A stretch of 64,000 nt of DNA, taken from assembly GCF_002454115.1 (NCBI RefSeq), contig NZ_DKIH01000006.1:248641-312640 (forward strand). The letters run 5' to 3'. A model generated the notes under the pieces. It saw only the letters and a program-made list of their open reading frames with translations. It was not told where the DNA came from and made no database searches. Shown one piece after another: positions 45,717 through 54,000 of this stretch. How positions within the stretch are numbered: the stretch's first letter is position 1; each line of letters begins with the position of its first letter. The position numbers and the translations under genes are program-made. The stretch is from Sphingopyxis sp. UBA6723. Lineage in GTDB: Bacteria > Pseudomonadota > Alphaproteobacteria > Sphingomonadales > Sphingomonadaceae.

Positions 45717-45958
45717 CAGCGCCCCACCTTCCGTGCCGGATGCACGGTGCCGGTGCCGGGATCGGATGTCGACGAACGCCGGCCAATTTCCACCCAGGCA
45801 TCGAGTGCGTCGATCGCGTAAACGACGCGGCCGCCAAGCTTGCGATAGGCTGGCCCCGTTCCATAGCAGCGATGCTTTTCCATCGTCCTGTGCGACAGGC
45901 CGACCCGCTTCGCAGCTTCGGGGGTCGTGAGAAAACGCGGCGGGTGACCGGTGGTCAT
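45716..45958 (-). CDS. AlpA/excisionase-like HTH protein
   Basis: An 80-residue protein with a MerR-like winged HTH of the HTH_17 kind (RFLTTPEAAKRVGLSHRTME followed by GPAYRKLGGRVVYAIDALDAW). Such proteins act as recombination directionality factors or activators in integrative elements, for example RdfS of ICEMlSymR7A. Preceded by AAGGAG at a good distance. With the FseA-like gene just upstream, an excisionase role is attractive but not proven. Confidence 0.78.
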   Translation of the reverse strand: MTTGHPPRFLTTPEAAKRVGLSHRTMEKHRCYGTGPAYRKLGGRVVYAIDALDAWVEIGRRSSTSDPGTGTVHPARKVGR

Positions 45959-46060
45959 TGGGGGCTCCTTCCAGCGGCCGGACCGGAAAGCGCGGGCCGG
46001 CGGGTGATGTCGCGTGGTGGCGCGGAACCGGGCGCGCGGGGGAGCGGCTGAATTGCGGTG

Positions 46061-46588
46061 CTAATTTTGTCGCCCCGCCCGTCCCGCCAGCAGCGCGCGG
46101 TATCCGCCCGCCGACAGCGCCTCGGCTTCGCGGATGAGCCGCTGGGTCCGGCGCCGCTCGGGAGAGGATTTCCACGCTGCGCCGCGCCCGACATCCAGGC
46201 GCGGATAGATGAGGCATCGCGCGACCTCATGGCTGGTGACTTGCCTTTCGCCGCGAAGATCGAGAATCGAGAGCAGCAGATCGAGGCGCTGCGACTGGTA
46301 GGAGGTCGGCTGAGACACCGCCGACGCAGACGCCATTCCGCGGAGCCATCGTTCGAGATCGGAGACCGCCTGAAGGCGCGTCTCGGTCATGGTATCGCAC
46401 GGGATCAGCGCAGCAAGCGGAACACCTGCAGGATCGCAGCGCAGCCAGATCCGGCGCATGATGCAGCCGTCGCCTAATATATAATGACCACCGTCAGGCG
46501 CGGTCCGGAAGCCTAGGCGATGCGTCCAGCGAGCCGGATCGAGGAGTAGGTCGGCGGCAAAGGTCGGCGGCGCAGCGTCGAGGATCAC
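46061..46588 (-). CDS. FseA-like DUF2285 half (downstream frame of a +1 frameshift gene)
   Basis: The DUF2285 part of a probable two-frame gene. Read alone from the GTG at 46588 it has 175 residues (ILDAAPPTFAADLLLDP on), ending RALLAGRAGRQN. The same frame stays open upstream to the CCC slip codon at 46656-46658, coding ADPHVSALDAPAFWDAAVC, which carries on exactly where the DUF6499 half breaks off. Fusion by a +1 shift gives a 258-residue DUF6499-DUF2285 protein. In ICEMlSymR7A, the homologous msi172-msi171 pair is joined by +1 programmed frameshifting into FseA, the activator of excision and transfer. Confidence 0.8.
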   Translation of the reverse strand: MILDAAPPTFAADLLLDPARWTHRLGFRTAPDGGHYILGDGCIMRRIWLRCDPAGVPLAALIPCDTMTETRLQAVSDLERWLRGMASASAVSQPTSYQSQRLDLLLSILDLRGERQVTSHEVARCLIYPRLDVGRGAAWKSSPERRRTQRLIREAEALSAGGYRALLAGRAGRQN

Positions 46589-46649
46589 GACAAAAGGGCA
46601 GACCGCCGCGTCCCAGAAGGCCGGCGCGTCGAGCGCCGAAACATGCGGA

Positions 46650-46664
46650 TCAGCCGGGAAAGCA
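46650..46664 (-). promoter_or_regulatory. predicted +1 programmed frameshift site
   Basis: Read on the minus strand the sequence is TGC TTT CCC GGC TGA. A proline tRNA slipping from CCC to CCG skips one base and continues GCT GAT CCG CAT, giving C-F-P-A-D-P-H in the DUF2285 frame. CCC-N is a known +1-prone codon, and the in-frame stop one codon later is the usual stimulator. Slippage is predicted, not measured. Confidence 0.7.
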
Positions 46665-46838
46665 AAGGCCCCATCGCCGGGCCATGCCCTCCTGCGACGC
46701 CGGATCGTCTTCGCGATCCGACATCACACTGCTGTAATCGCGGCGATAGTCCGGGCTTCGGCGCAGAAACTCCTGGGCGTAGCCGGGAAAGTCGAGGCGC
46801 AGTGCCCGCTTGCTTTCTGCCCTCTTCTCAACCGCCAT
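46650..46838 (-). CDS. FseA-like DUF6499 half (upstream frame of a +1 frameshift gene)
   Basis: A 62-residue first half, from the ATG at 46838 behind GGAGG, ending in TGA at 46650-46652. It contains LDFPGYAQEFLRRSPDYRRD and RRWGLCFPG, typical of DUF6499, the small N-terminal module of element transcription activators. Alone it lacks the DUF2285 domain. The stop follows TTT CCC GGC, where a +1 slip on CCC-G would yield FPADPH, as in full-length relatives. See the slip-site entry. Confidence 0.8.
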   Translation of the reverse strand: MAVEKRAESKRALRLDFPGYAQEFLRRSPDYRRDYSSVMSDREDDPASQEGMARRWGLCFPG

Positions 46839-46901
46839 AACAGCCTCCGGTGGAGGCCGAAAAACTGGCGATATGCGGGCATGAGCCAATTCCAAGAGGC
46901 G

Positions 46902-46951
46902 GGGATACCCATCCCCAGTAATGGGTATCCCGCCCGGCACTGCCGGGCGGG
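46902..46951. promoter_or_regulatory. two overlapping perfect palindromes upstream of fseA
   Basis: GGGATACCCAT (46902-46912) is mirrored by ATGGGTATCCC (46921-46931) with an 8-base loop, and CCCGCCCGGCA (46929-46939) is mirrored by TGCCGGGCGGG (46941-46951) around one base. The arms share CCC at 46929-46931, so the two hairpins exclude each other. They fill most of the 123-base gap between the DUF736 stop and the fseA start. Candidate operator or attenuator; the second hairpin could also terminate the DUF736 transcript, though it has no T run. Confidence 0.55.
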
Positions 46952-46961
46952 TCCCTGCGGC

Positions 46962-47276
46962 TCAGTCGCCGCGGCGGGTCTGGCGGCTCCAGACCAGGTC
47001 GTGCTCATCGCCTTCGCCCGCGAACAGCTGTGCGAAGATCGGGGCGGTGAAGCTCGGATCGTCGAGCTTGACTGAAAGATAGGGGCGCTTGTCCTGCGTC
47101 TGCTTTTCCCAGGCCGCGCCGACTTCGACGTCACCGATAAAAACGCGGTGGCTGGGAGCATTGCCGCTCGGATCTTTTTCGGGTGCGATGCGAACCGATT
47201 TCGCCTGCACCGAGAGGGTGGTGATTTGACCCCGAAATTCTCCGGAGACTTTCTTGAACGTGCCGATCTTGGCCAT
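46962..47276 (-). CDS. DUF736 family protein
   Basis: A 104-residue DUF736 protein starting MAKIGTFKKVSGEFRGQITT at 47276; an in-frame upstream ATG is less likely. It has the family segments NAPSHRVFIGDVEVGAAW and LSVKLDDPSFTAPIFAQLF and ends WSRQTRRGD. It is the second of three DUF736 paralogues in the window and lies directly upstream of the FseA-like gene, separated by two perfect palindromes. Function unknown. Confidence 0.88.
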   Translation of the reverse strand: MAKIGTFKKVSGEFRGQITTLSVQAKSVRIAPEKDPSGNAPSHRVFIGDVEVGAAWEKQTQDKRPYLSVKLDDPSFTAPIFAQLFAGEGDEHDLVWSRQTRRGD

Positions 47277-47586
47277 GTCGCATTCCTTCCTTGGTTCGGG
47301 CCGCACCATCGCGGCCTCGATGCGCATCGGTCGTCAGCGGGGGACCGGCGGTGCAGCCGCAGGCCCGCAGCGAAGCGAAGGACCGCGCCGTTCGTCTTTC
47401 TTGTTTCGCGAGGAATGGCGGCACGCCAGGGGAAGAAAGTCGAACGGCGCGGTTGCACCAAGCCGGGCCAGCGAAGCGGCCCGCTGACAGATGCCGCATG
47501 TCGAGAGGCCGCGATGGTGCTGCTCGGCGGACGGTTGTGTTGCCGGTCGGCCGGGAAGCAAAAAAGGATGAGAGGCGGGGGAACGC
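47277..47586. other. structured intergenic stretch
   Basis: These 310 bases upstream of the DUF736 gene hold no convincing gene. They contain a long inverted repeat (47382-47400 with 47435-47453; see separate entry), the motif AGCGAAGCG twice (47369 and 47470), and GGGCC-AGCGAAGC-GGCCC as a small mirror at about 47465-47482. The density of symmetry suggests regulatory or transfer-related DNA. Confidence 0.5.
47382..47453. repeat. 19-base inverted repeat with nested hairpin
   Basis: The arms are 47382-47400 and 47435-47453, matching at 18 of 19 positions (core ACCGCGCCGTTCG and CGAACGGCGCGGT, 13 perfect pairs, then CTTTC/GAAAG). The 34-base loop contains TGGCG-GCA-CGCCA at 47416-47428. The whole could form a branched hairpin. 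It lies 100 bases upstream of a DUF736 start. Confidence 0.75.
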
Positions 47587-48018
47587 CTAGCTGTGCAGCG
47601 CTGGTTGCTCGATCCCACCCCCGGGCGACAGTAGATCACGCCACCCGGCATAGCCGGTGACGACGGCGGTCAGGATGGACAGGCCGCGCTGCGTCCAGGG
47701 ATCGAGGTCGGCAAGCATCGCGAGCGCGCCCCCAGCCTGGAAGCCAGCAGCCGCGGCGGCGCCCACGAACGCTAGTATGACGCCAAGCCGGAGGACGAGC
47801 GGTGCCGAGCCGCGCGCCAGGTGCCGACCCAGGGCATGGATGGAGACACCCGCGAGCAATCCCGCCGCCAATATGACCATCCAGCCGAAACCATGGTCCC
47901 GGAGTGTGAAGGCCAGACCAAGGCCGGCGAAGATCGGTAGCGCGTAGGTCGCGCAGCGAAAGAGCAGCAGCAGGCAATAGAATGCGGCAATCGCGCCGAA
48001 GATCAGCATCAGGGTCAT
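47587..48018 (-). CDS. polytopic membrane protein, unknown function
   Basis: A 143-residue hydrophobic protein starting MTLMLIFGAIAAFYCLLLLF at 48018, behind AGGAGG at ideal spacing. Four to five membrane segments (for example FGWMVILAAGLLAGVSIHAL) are visible. I do not recognise the family. It sits among small conjugative-element genes on the minus strand. Confidence 0.7.
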   Translation of the reverse strand: MTLMLIFGAIAAFYCLLLLFRCATYALPIFAGLGLAFTLRDHGFGWMVILAAGLLAGVSIHALGRHLARGSAPLVLRLGVILAFVGAAAAAGFQAGGALAMLADLDPWTQRGLSILTAVVTGYAGWRDLLSPGGGIEQPALHS

Positions 48019-48141
48019 GAACGTCCTCCTGTCGGACGCGCCCACCACCACCTCCACAGCGCAATCTGCATGGAGAGCATAGCAAGAGCCGGCTCGGGGG
48101 AGAACCCGAACCGGCCCCATTCTGGAACCAATTCCAGACGC

Positions 48142-48306
48142 TTAGCGATTGAACGGGTCATATTCGCTGACGATCGTTTCGGGATCACCGTCGAACTCAT
48201 CGAGCGGCATCACCGAATATCCGGCGCTGGTCTCGATGAGGATGATCACGGTCATCATGGTCCGGGCGAGGCTCCATCCGAGCGACTGGGCGGTGGAAAG
48301 CGGCAT
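48142..48306 (-). CDS. small hypothetical protein (54 aa)
   Basis: A 54-residue protein, MPLSTAQSLGWSLARTMMTV at the start and an acidic C-terminus (EFDGDPETIVSEYDPFNR). The ATG at 48306 has AGGAG nine bases upstream. The middle is weakly hydrophobic. No family recognised. Its clean ribosome site and position in the leftward series support it as a real gene. Confidence 0.6.
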   Translation of the reverse strand: MPLSTAQSLGWSLARTMMTVIILIETSAGYSVMPLDEFDGDPETIVSEYDPFNR

Positions 48307-48747
48307 GGGATCAACTCCTGTCCTTGGGAGCGGGCCATTCCCGCTCGACAGGCGCCCCGCCGGACGGGGACATGCCGCAATCACCGCGCGCGAAGCCGCG
48401 GCCCGAGCGAAGCGTCGGGACCCTTCACGGGTTGATTGAAGGAGGCCTGGCCTCGGCCAAGGGAATAGCGGCAATCGAGAGCGGGAATGGCCCGATCCCA
48501 TGCGGCAGAGCCCCCACGACCCACCCGCCCCCGGTTCGCCGCCGCGTCCCGGCCCCCTCGCTGACCTTTCATTTCGCAGACTGTCGACGTTCTGCCGTTC
48601 GCAACACGCGCGGCCCTCGTCGTCTGCGGCACCCCAGTCGCCGAAAAGGAAGATAACCGAGTGCGGGGCCTCGGAAACCGACACTCATCAGCGCAGGAAA
48701 TGCAAAAGGCGGCCCAGAGGACCGCCTTCACGTCGATAAGATCAATC
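48307..48747. other. intergenic stretch with long inverted repeat
   Basis: About 440 bases with no convincing gene. CGGGCCATTCCCGCTC at 48331-48346 is the exact reverse complement of GAGCGGGAATGGCCCG at 48479-48494, 132 bases apart. AGCGAAGCG occurs again at 48406. A hairpin AAGGCGG/CCGCCTT at 48706-48728 with TTTT on the minus strand may be a second terminator behind the DUF736 gene. Confidence 0.5.
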
Positions 48748-48769
48748 GGCTCCGCCCGAAGGCGGAGCC
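48748..48769 (-). terminator. UUCG stem-loop behind DUF736 gene
   Basis: GGCTCCGCC and GGCGGAGCC form a perfect 9-base stem; on the minus strand the loop is TTCG closed by C-G, the very stable tetraloop type. It starts 10 bases after the DUF736 stop. The following minus-strand sequence GATTGATCTTATC is only moderately T-rich; a second hairpin with TTTT lies 20 bases further. Confidence 0.65.
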
Positions 48770-48778
48770 GGGGAACCG

Positions 48779-49099
48779 TCAGGCCGGCGGATTCCAGATG
48801 ATGACCTTCTTCATGGGGTCGTCGCCGGGGGCGTTGGCGACATTGCCGTAGATCGTTCCGAATTCGGGGGCCGACATCGTCACCGACACATATTCGGCGC
48901 CGTTGTTCTGCGAGGTGCGGGTCCAACCGGCACCGAGTTCGAAGCCATTTTTGCGGCTGATGATGCGATAGTCGGGTTCGTTTTCCTTGGTCTTGCGACC
49001 ATTCGGTACGATGGCGATCGGCGCGGTGACGTTGAGGGTGGCGAGCGTGCCTTCGAAGCTGCCGTCGGGCTTCACGTTGAGGTTGGCGATGGTGGGCAT
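48779..49099 (-). CDS. DUF736 family protein
   Basis: A 106-residue DUF736 protein (MPTIANLNVKPDGSFEGTLA, NEPDYRIISRKNGFELGAGW, ending VIIWNPPA). It is the third DUF736 paralogue in the window and the most divergent from the other two. It is followed by a strong UUCG hairpin. Upstream lies a mirror AACCCC-GCAT-GGGGTT at 49191-49206. Function unknown. Confidence 0.86.
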   Translation of the reverse strand: MPTIANLNVKPDGSFEGTLATLNVTAPIAIVPNGRKTKENEPDYRIISRKNGFELGAGWTRTSQNNGAEYVSVTMSAPEFGTIYGNVANAPGDDPMKKVIIWNPPA

Positions 49100-49355
49100 G
49101 GATTTTCTCCTTCAGTTGCTCGGGGGACATCCCCGATGGCGCCAGAAGAAGGGCCCGCGAGCTGCCGTCACCGAGCGGTACGCGAGGGCGAACCCCGCAT
49201 GGGGTTGACGGCCAGAGGCGAGCCGGGCCCGCAGAAAGGCGACAGGAAGGGGGTGACCTTGAGCAACGAAGACAAAGCCGCCGCCACGTCCATTCAATGA
49301 TCAGCGCTGCACGCTAAGGCCGCTCCACCCAAACCACGCGCCCGATCCGGTCCGA
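49100..49355. other. intergenic stretch with small mirror repeats
   Basis: This 256-base stretch has no recognised gene. It contains the perfect hairpin AACCCC-GCAT-GGGGTT at 49191-49206 and GGGCCCGC twice, near 49151 and 49226. It probably holds the promoter of the DUF736 gene. Confidence 0.4.
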
Positions 49356-49787
49356 TCAATCGCAGCGATGCGCACCCCAATATTTGTCCCAGCGCGCGGT
49401 AAGGCCGCTCCGGACCATGGCGCAGGAGATATCGCCGGAACGAGGCGATTTGCAGAAGGCGGCGGTTCGGGTGCCGCCGGCTCCGCCTCGGGACAAGCAG
49501 CGCATGACCGGTCCGCGGACGAGGATATGTCCCGTCCGGTTCCGCCCTTGCGGCTCACCAAGCAAGCCGACGAGATGATCGCGCGCCGCGACCGGATCGG
49601 CGTCCGGACAGGGATGCCCCGGACTACAGCTGCCGTCCATTTCGCGTGCAGCGACACCCGAGAGGCGAATGTGCGGGCCTTCCGCACACCAGATCGGCCC
49701 ATCGCCATCCCAGACCGCGACGGGTGTGCAGGTGAAGGATTGGCCGGCCGGAACAACCGAGGCGAGCAGGTACAGGCTGAACATCAT
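49356..49787 (-). CDS. thermonuclease (SNase)-like secreted protein
   Basis: A 143-residue protein starting MMFSLYLLASVVPAGQSFTC at 49787, a plausible signal peptide. The region VWDGDGPIWCAEGPHIRLSGVAAREMDGSC resembles the staphylococcal nuclease fold, with the Arg and Glu of the active site in IRLSGVAARE, and the C-terminal CAMVRSGLTARWDKYW fits the last strand and helix. Six or more cysteines suggest disulfides in the periplasm. The third catalytic arginine is not clearly identifiable, so activity is uncertain. Small SNase-like proteins of this kind occur in sphingomonad mobile elements. Confidence 0.7.
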   Translation of the reverse strand: MMFSLYLLASVVPAGQSFTCTPVAVWDGDGPIWCAEGPHIRLSGVAAREMDGSCSPGHPCPDADPVAARDHLVGLLGEPQGRNRTGHILVRGPVMRCLSRGGAGGTRTAAFCKSPRSGDISCAMVRSGLTARWDKYWGAHRCD

Positions 49788-50064
49788 AGCCCGTTCCGTA
49801 ATGCGGACGACTGATCGATTCAAACGTCACAGCTATCAAAAGTCAGCAAAGCGCAGCGCGAAGCGCCCAAAGAAGAACGCGCTCTTGGCGAGGCCGCAGC
49901 CGGACGGCGTGCGCGCGGGCTTGGGGGCCAGCCGCCGTCCGGCAAGGAAACCGAGCCAAGTGCGCTGCGCGGCCCAAAACAACGCGCGGCCCCTGGCGCC
50001 GCCTGTCGGCGCCAGAGCACGCCCATTCAGCCGCGCTCAATTTGGCCGCGGCAAAAGTGCAAGT

Positions 50065-50289
50065 TCAGCCCTTATGTCGAATGACGTGCCGCGGCTCGCC
50101 GCACAGACCGCACGGTCCCTTTGAGCGTTCGAATCCTCCAACACCGCCGGCCGCACTCGTCGCAACGCTGGCCTGCGCCATCGAAGAAAGATCGAGCCGG
50201 TCCGTGATACATTCGTCGCAGAGAGGCGTCCCCTCCATTCGCCGGACGAGCGCCTCCACACGTTCTGCAATAGTTGAGCGTCTAGCCAC
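50065..50289 (-). CDS. small zinc-ribbon-like protein
   Basis: A 74-residue protein from a GTG at 50289 (MARRSTIAERVEALVRRMEG). It has two CxxC knuckles, CDEC and CGLC, separated by about 35 residues, consistent with one zinc site, plus a histidine near the C-terminus. No clear ribosome site. It may be a small DNA-binding or regulatory protein of the element; the family is not recognised. Confidence 0.5.
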   Translation of the reverse strand: MARRSTIAERVEALVRRMEGTPLCDECITDRLDLSSMAQASVATSAAGGVGGFERSKGPCGLCGEPRHVIRHKG

Positions 50290-50422
50290 CGGGCCGCTGT
50301 AGAGAGGGATCGAGATTCTGGAAAGTCACCGATATTCGAGCGCGGAATCGGACCGATTTGGAATCGCCAGAAACATAGCAATCCCACCAGATCAGTTCGG
50401 CGTTCTATGTTATTCTCCCGGC

Positions 50423-50668
50423 ATGACGCCCGGCCTAGAACGAGTCGCCCGCGCACTTTGCGAGTTGGATGCAAATCCGCCCGATGCGACGATGGGCGGC
50501 AAGCCGCTTTGGCAAGACTATCTGCCGGAGGCCCGGGCCGCAATCATGGCTCTTCGCGAACCCGACATTACGATGATCGGCGCCGCCGCGCTAAAGGTCG
50601 GTCACATTGGCAAAGATGAAGTCAGAAGAATTTATCGAGCCATGATCGATGCCGCCTTGGTCGACTGA
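50423..50668 (+). CDS. small hypothetical protein (81 aa)
   Basis: An 81-residue protein (MTPGLERVARALCELDANPP, WQDYLPEARAAIMALREP) with an alternating helical pattern. I do not recognise a family. It is on the plus strand, opposite to the preceding element genes, and is followed by 350 bases without a gene before the large TerB-domain gene. Its ribosome site is weak (CCGG). Confidence 0.55.
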   Translation: MTPGLERVARALCELDANPPDATMGGKPLWQDYLPEARAAIMALREPDITMIGAAALKVGHIGKDEVRRIYRAMIDAALVD

Positions 50669-51024
50669 CCGCCGGCCACAGGCAAACGAAGCGGTGGGAA
50701 TAAGCAGAACTGGCCGTTTGCAGCCTGTTGGCTCTCAGGCCGAGCTCGGAGAAAGCGGACTTCGACTGCTGAGAGCAGGGCGACGCTGTTTATTGATCTG
50801 CTGCGTTTGCAGCGGCCGATTCGGACGCCCATCAATTTCATCCGATCTGGACTATTTTCTTGAGAAGCGCATCCCATAGCGGAAGCAGCTTTGAAGACGG
50901 GCTTTCAGCGTGACCCGGCGAAAGGGTTGCTGCGTCGTCTCAAGCTAATATGTCGATAATCGCTTGTTTATCCGCCGTACGTTCGACAAGCTGCCTGCGG
51001 GGTCGAGGGGGAATTTGCGGCGCG
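50669..51024. other. intergenic stretch before the TerB/helicase module
   Basis: These 356 bases carry no recognised gene. Base composition drops compared with the ICE core. It must contain the promoter of the seven-gene module, but I cannot point to a convincing -35/-10 pair. An in-frame ATG at 50950 could extend the following gene by 25 residues. Confidence 0.4.
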
Positions 51025-54000
51025 ATGGCGAAATTGTTGCGGCCTCTATGGCGCTACGCTGATTTTCAGGGTCGGTCGGATCGAAGTGAATTCTGGCTGT
51101 TCTTCAGCCTGTCAGCGCTTGTCTTCGTGCTCACTGTCTTCGGCTCGCTTTTCGACGCCCAGATAGGCAACGCCGTCGACCCAGCCGCCGACGCGCCACG
51201 TGCAGTTCTCGCTTATTTGCTGTGGTGGCTCGCAACCGCGGTGCCCTGGTTCGCGCTTCAGGTTCGCCGCTTCCGCGACATCGGACTGACTGGTTGGCTG
51301 GCGCTGATCAACGGCGTCGCCTACCTTGCGTTGCTCATAGCGCCGCCCATCGGTCTAGCGCTTTTTGCAGTGTCCCTGCTGCTGATGGTGCTCCCGAGCA
51401 AGCCTGTCGCCCGACACAGCGATACGGTCAACGAGGACTCGCTCGATCGAGGACGCCGTCGGCTGCCATTCCCTCAAAAAGAGGCCGCGCAGGGTGCACC
51501 GGACGCGCCGTGCGCCACGGCACCGCTCACAGGCACCGAGGTCGAGGCGCGCAGCGACGGCCGGTTCGTGGCAGGCGGATTCAGCTTTATGACCGAACGA
51601 CAGGCGCGCGATTTCGCCGAACAGCAACGCAGCCCTCTTCGCCCGCTTCCGTCGCATGCGCGTCTCGCCGATCGCGTCTCGGCCGAGCGTCCGGTCTCCG
51701 AACCGGCGGGTGATACGAGCGATCCCGACGTTAAGCGCACCGCAGACGGGCGCTATGCGAGCGGTGGGCTGAGCTATTCGAGCTTTGAGCAGGCGCGCTC
51801 GGAGGCTGAGCGGCGGCGCAAGCCCGCTTTTCCCGCAGGGGCGCCGCGCCCCTCTACACTGCCTCCCGTAAGCTTGCCTTCCATGACCGAGGTCGTGCCA
51901 ATTGAACCGACGGTCGTCGCCGAACCCGACAGCCCGGCGAGCACGCCCGCCCCGCCTTTCCCGGGCTGGCCCGAAGTGCATGAAACCGATGACGGTCGCT
52001 TTGCGTGCGCCGGCTATATATTTACGACATTTGACCAGGCCCGGCACTATGCCGAAAGGCGGCACGGCGCCGCCACCCCTTCGATCCGTCCTCCCGAGCC
52101 AATTCCAACACAACAGCCAGAGCGAGCGATACATGCGGCGGCGGTGGCGCGTGAAAGCGAGCAGCCAGCGATGGGATTTCACAGCGCCCTCTCATCGCTC
52201 TTTTCTTCCAAGACGGCAGCGGAGACGGGTCGCCCTCGAACATCGGCCGGACGCAACGCCGCCCCCGAACGCTGGATTGCAAAGGCGACGACGGTGACAG
52301 TCGGCGACATCGATTTCGATGCCGAACTTCTCTACTTCGGTGCGCCGACCAAGCAGGAGGGTCGGCACCGCGCTCTCGTCGATCCCGCGCTTCCATTAGG
52401 GGCGTGGTCCGACCGCAATGGCAGCAGCCTCGGCTATTGGCCCCATTATAGCGAGATTCAGCCGGGCGCCCGGCGGGCCTATATCGAATGGCTGGCCGGC
52501 GGCAGGCGCGATCCGGCGACGCCGCTCGGCTATGTTTTCCTCTATTTCTACGGTCTGGAAAGGCGCCTCATCAAAGCGAAGGCGGCCGACGAATCTGACA
52601 CCATTCTCTGCGAGTTGGATGCGCTCATGTCGGTTTATGGCGGCCATCATAGTTTTGCCGGATACGCCCGTTCGCTGATGGATGCCGCGCAGGTGCTGCA
52701 CGGATCGGCCCCTGACAGTCTCACCGCATCGATCGATCCTCGTTATGGATGGGAAATACCGATGCCGGTCCGGCTCTACCTCGGCGAGAAAGTCGCTAAC
52801 GGCGAGCCGATAGGTCCCGAGGATGCGCTTTGCTGGACGCTTGCGCATCCGCAGATCTGGCCCCGCACCGCAGCGAAACGCTGCTTCGACGACTTCAAAG
52901 CGCTCTGGCACCATGAATATGAGGCGCGCTTTCCGGGCGGTATCAAGGTCGCCAAACCCAAGACCCGGTTAAATTATCAATATCGCTCGGCAAGCAGCGA
53001 ATTCAACGCCATCGAGTCGCTGGATCATCTTCCCGACATTGCAGCGATCAGTGCCCCCGTAGCCAAGTTCGAGCAGTTGCTCAACGACTGTACCGATGCG
53101 CTCGATCCGCTGAGCCGCTTCCTCGGCCGTCACCCAGCCGAGAAAGGCTCGGTGCTCGCTGCCGCGCTCGCCCCGATCCCGGTCCGATCACGCGATCCTT
53201 CGGGCCCTTATGCGCAGGTGCGAAGTCAGCTTGGCGAACGGATCGCAGGGACCGGCTTCGCACCTGTCAAGCTCGCGGAGATCCTTGACCTGTTGCTGGG
53301 CCCCGGCGCCCATGAGGCCAAGGAGAAAAGGCAAAATTATCAGAAGCGTCTCGGCGACATTCTGGATGCGATGGACGTCGGATTCGAACCCGACAAGCGT
53401 TTTGGACCGGCTCCGACGCTCGACGAGGATATGACGTTGTGCCTGTTCGCCGCCGCCCCGGGCGCGCCTGCGGCCGGCAGCGGCCGGTACGATGTTGCGC
53501 GAACGATGGTGGAAATTGCGGTTCTCGCAGCTCAGGCGGACAATCTGGTCGTCGAGGCCGAACTGGAATCGATCGTGCGCGATCTTGCAGCACTCAATGA
53601 ACTCACGCCGGCGGAGCGCACGCGGCTCGAGGCGCACATGCATGCGCTTGTCCACAACCCGCCTAAGCTCCGCGCCGCGACCAAGCGCGTTGCTGATCTC
53701 ACTCCTGCCGACAAGGAAATGGTTCTGCAGTCGGTCATCAATGCCGTTCTTGCCGACCAGCGCGTGACCCCGACCGAGGTCCGCTTTCTCGAGGGGCTCT
53801 ACAAATTGCTCGGGAAGCCGCAGGACGAAGTTTATTCGCGGCTCCATTCCGGGCCCGGCACGCCGTCACCGGCACCGGACAAGGCCGCGGCCCGCGTTTC
53901 GCGCGATATCGATGGCGACAAGCTCGCTCGCATTCGCGAAGAAACGGCCGCCGTCTCGACCATGCTCGCCTCGATCTTCCGCGAAGAGGAGCCAGAAACC

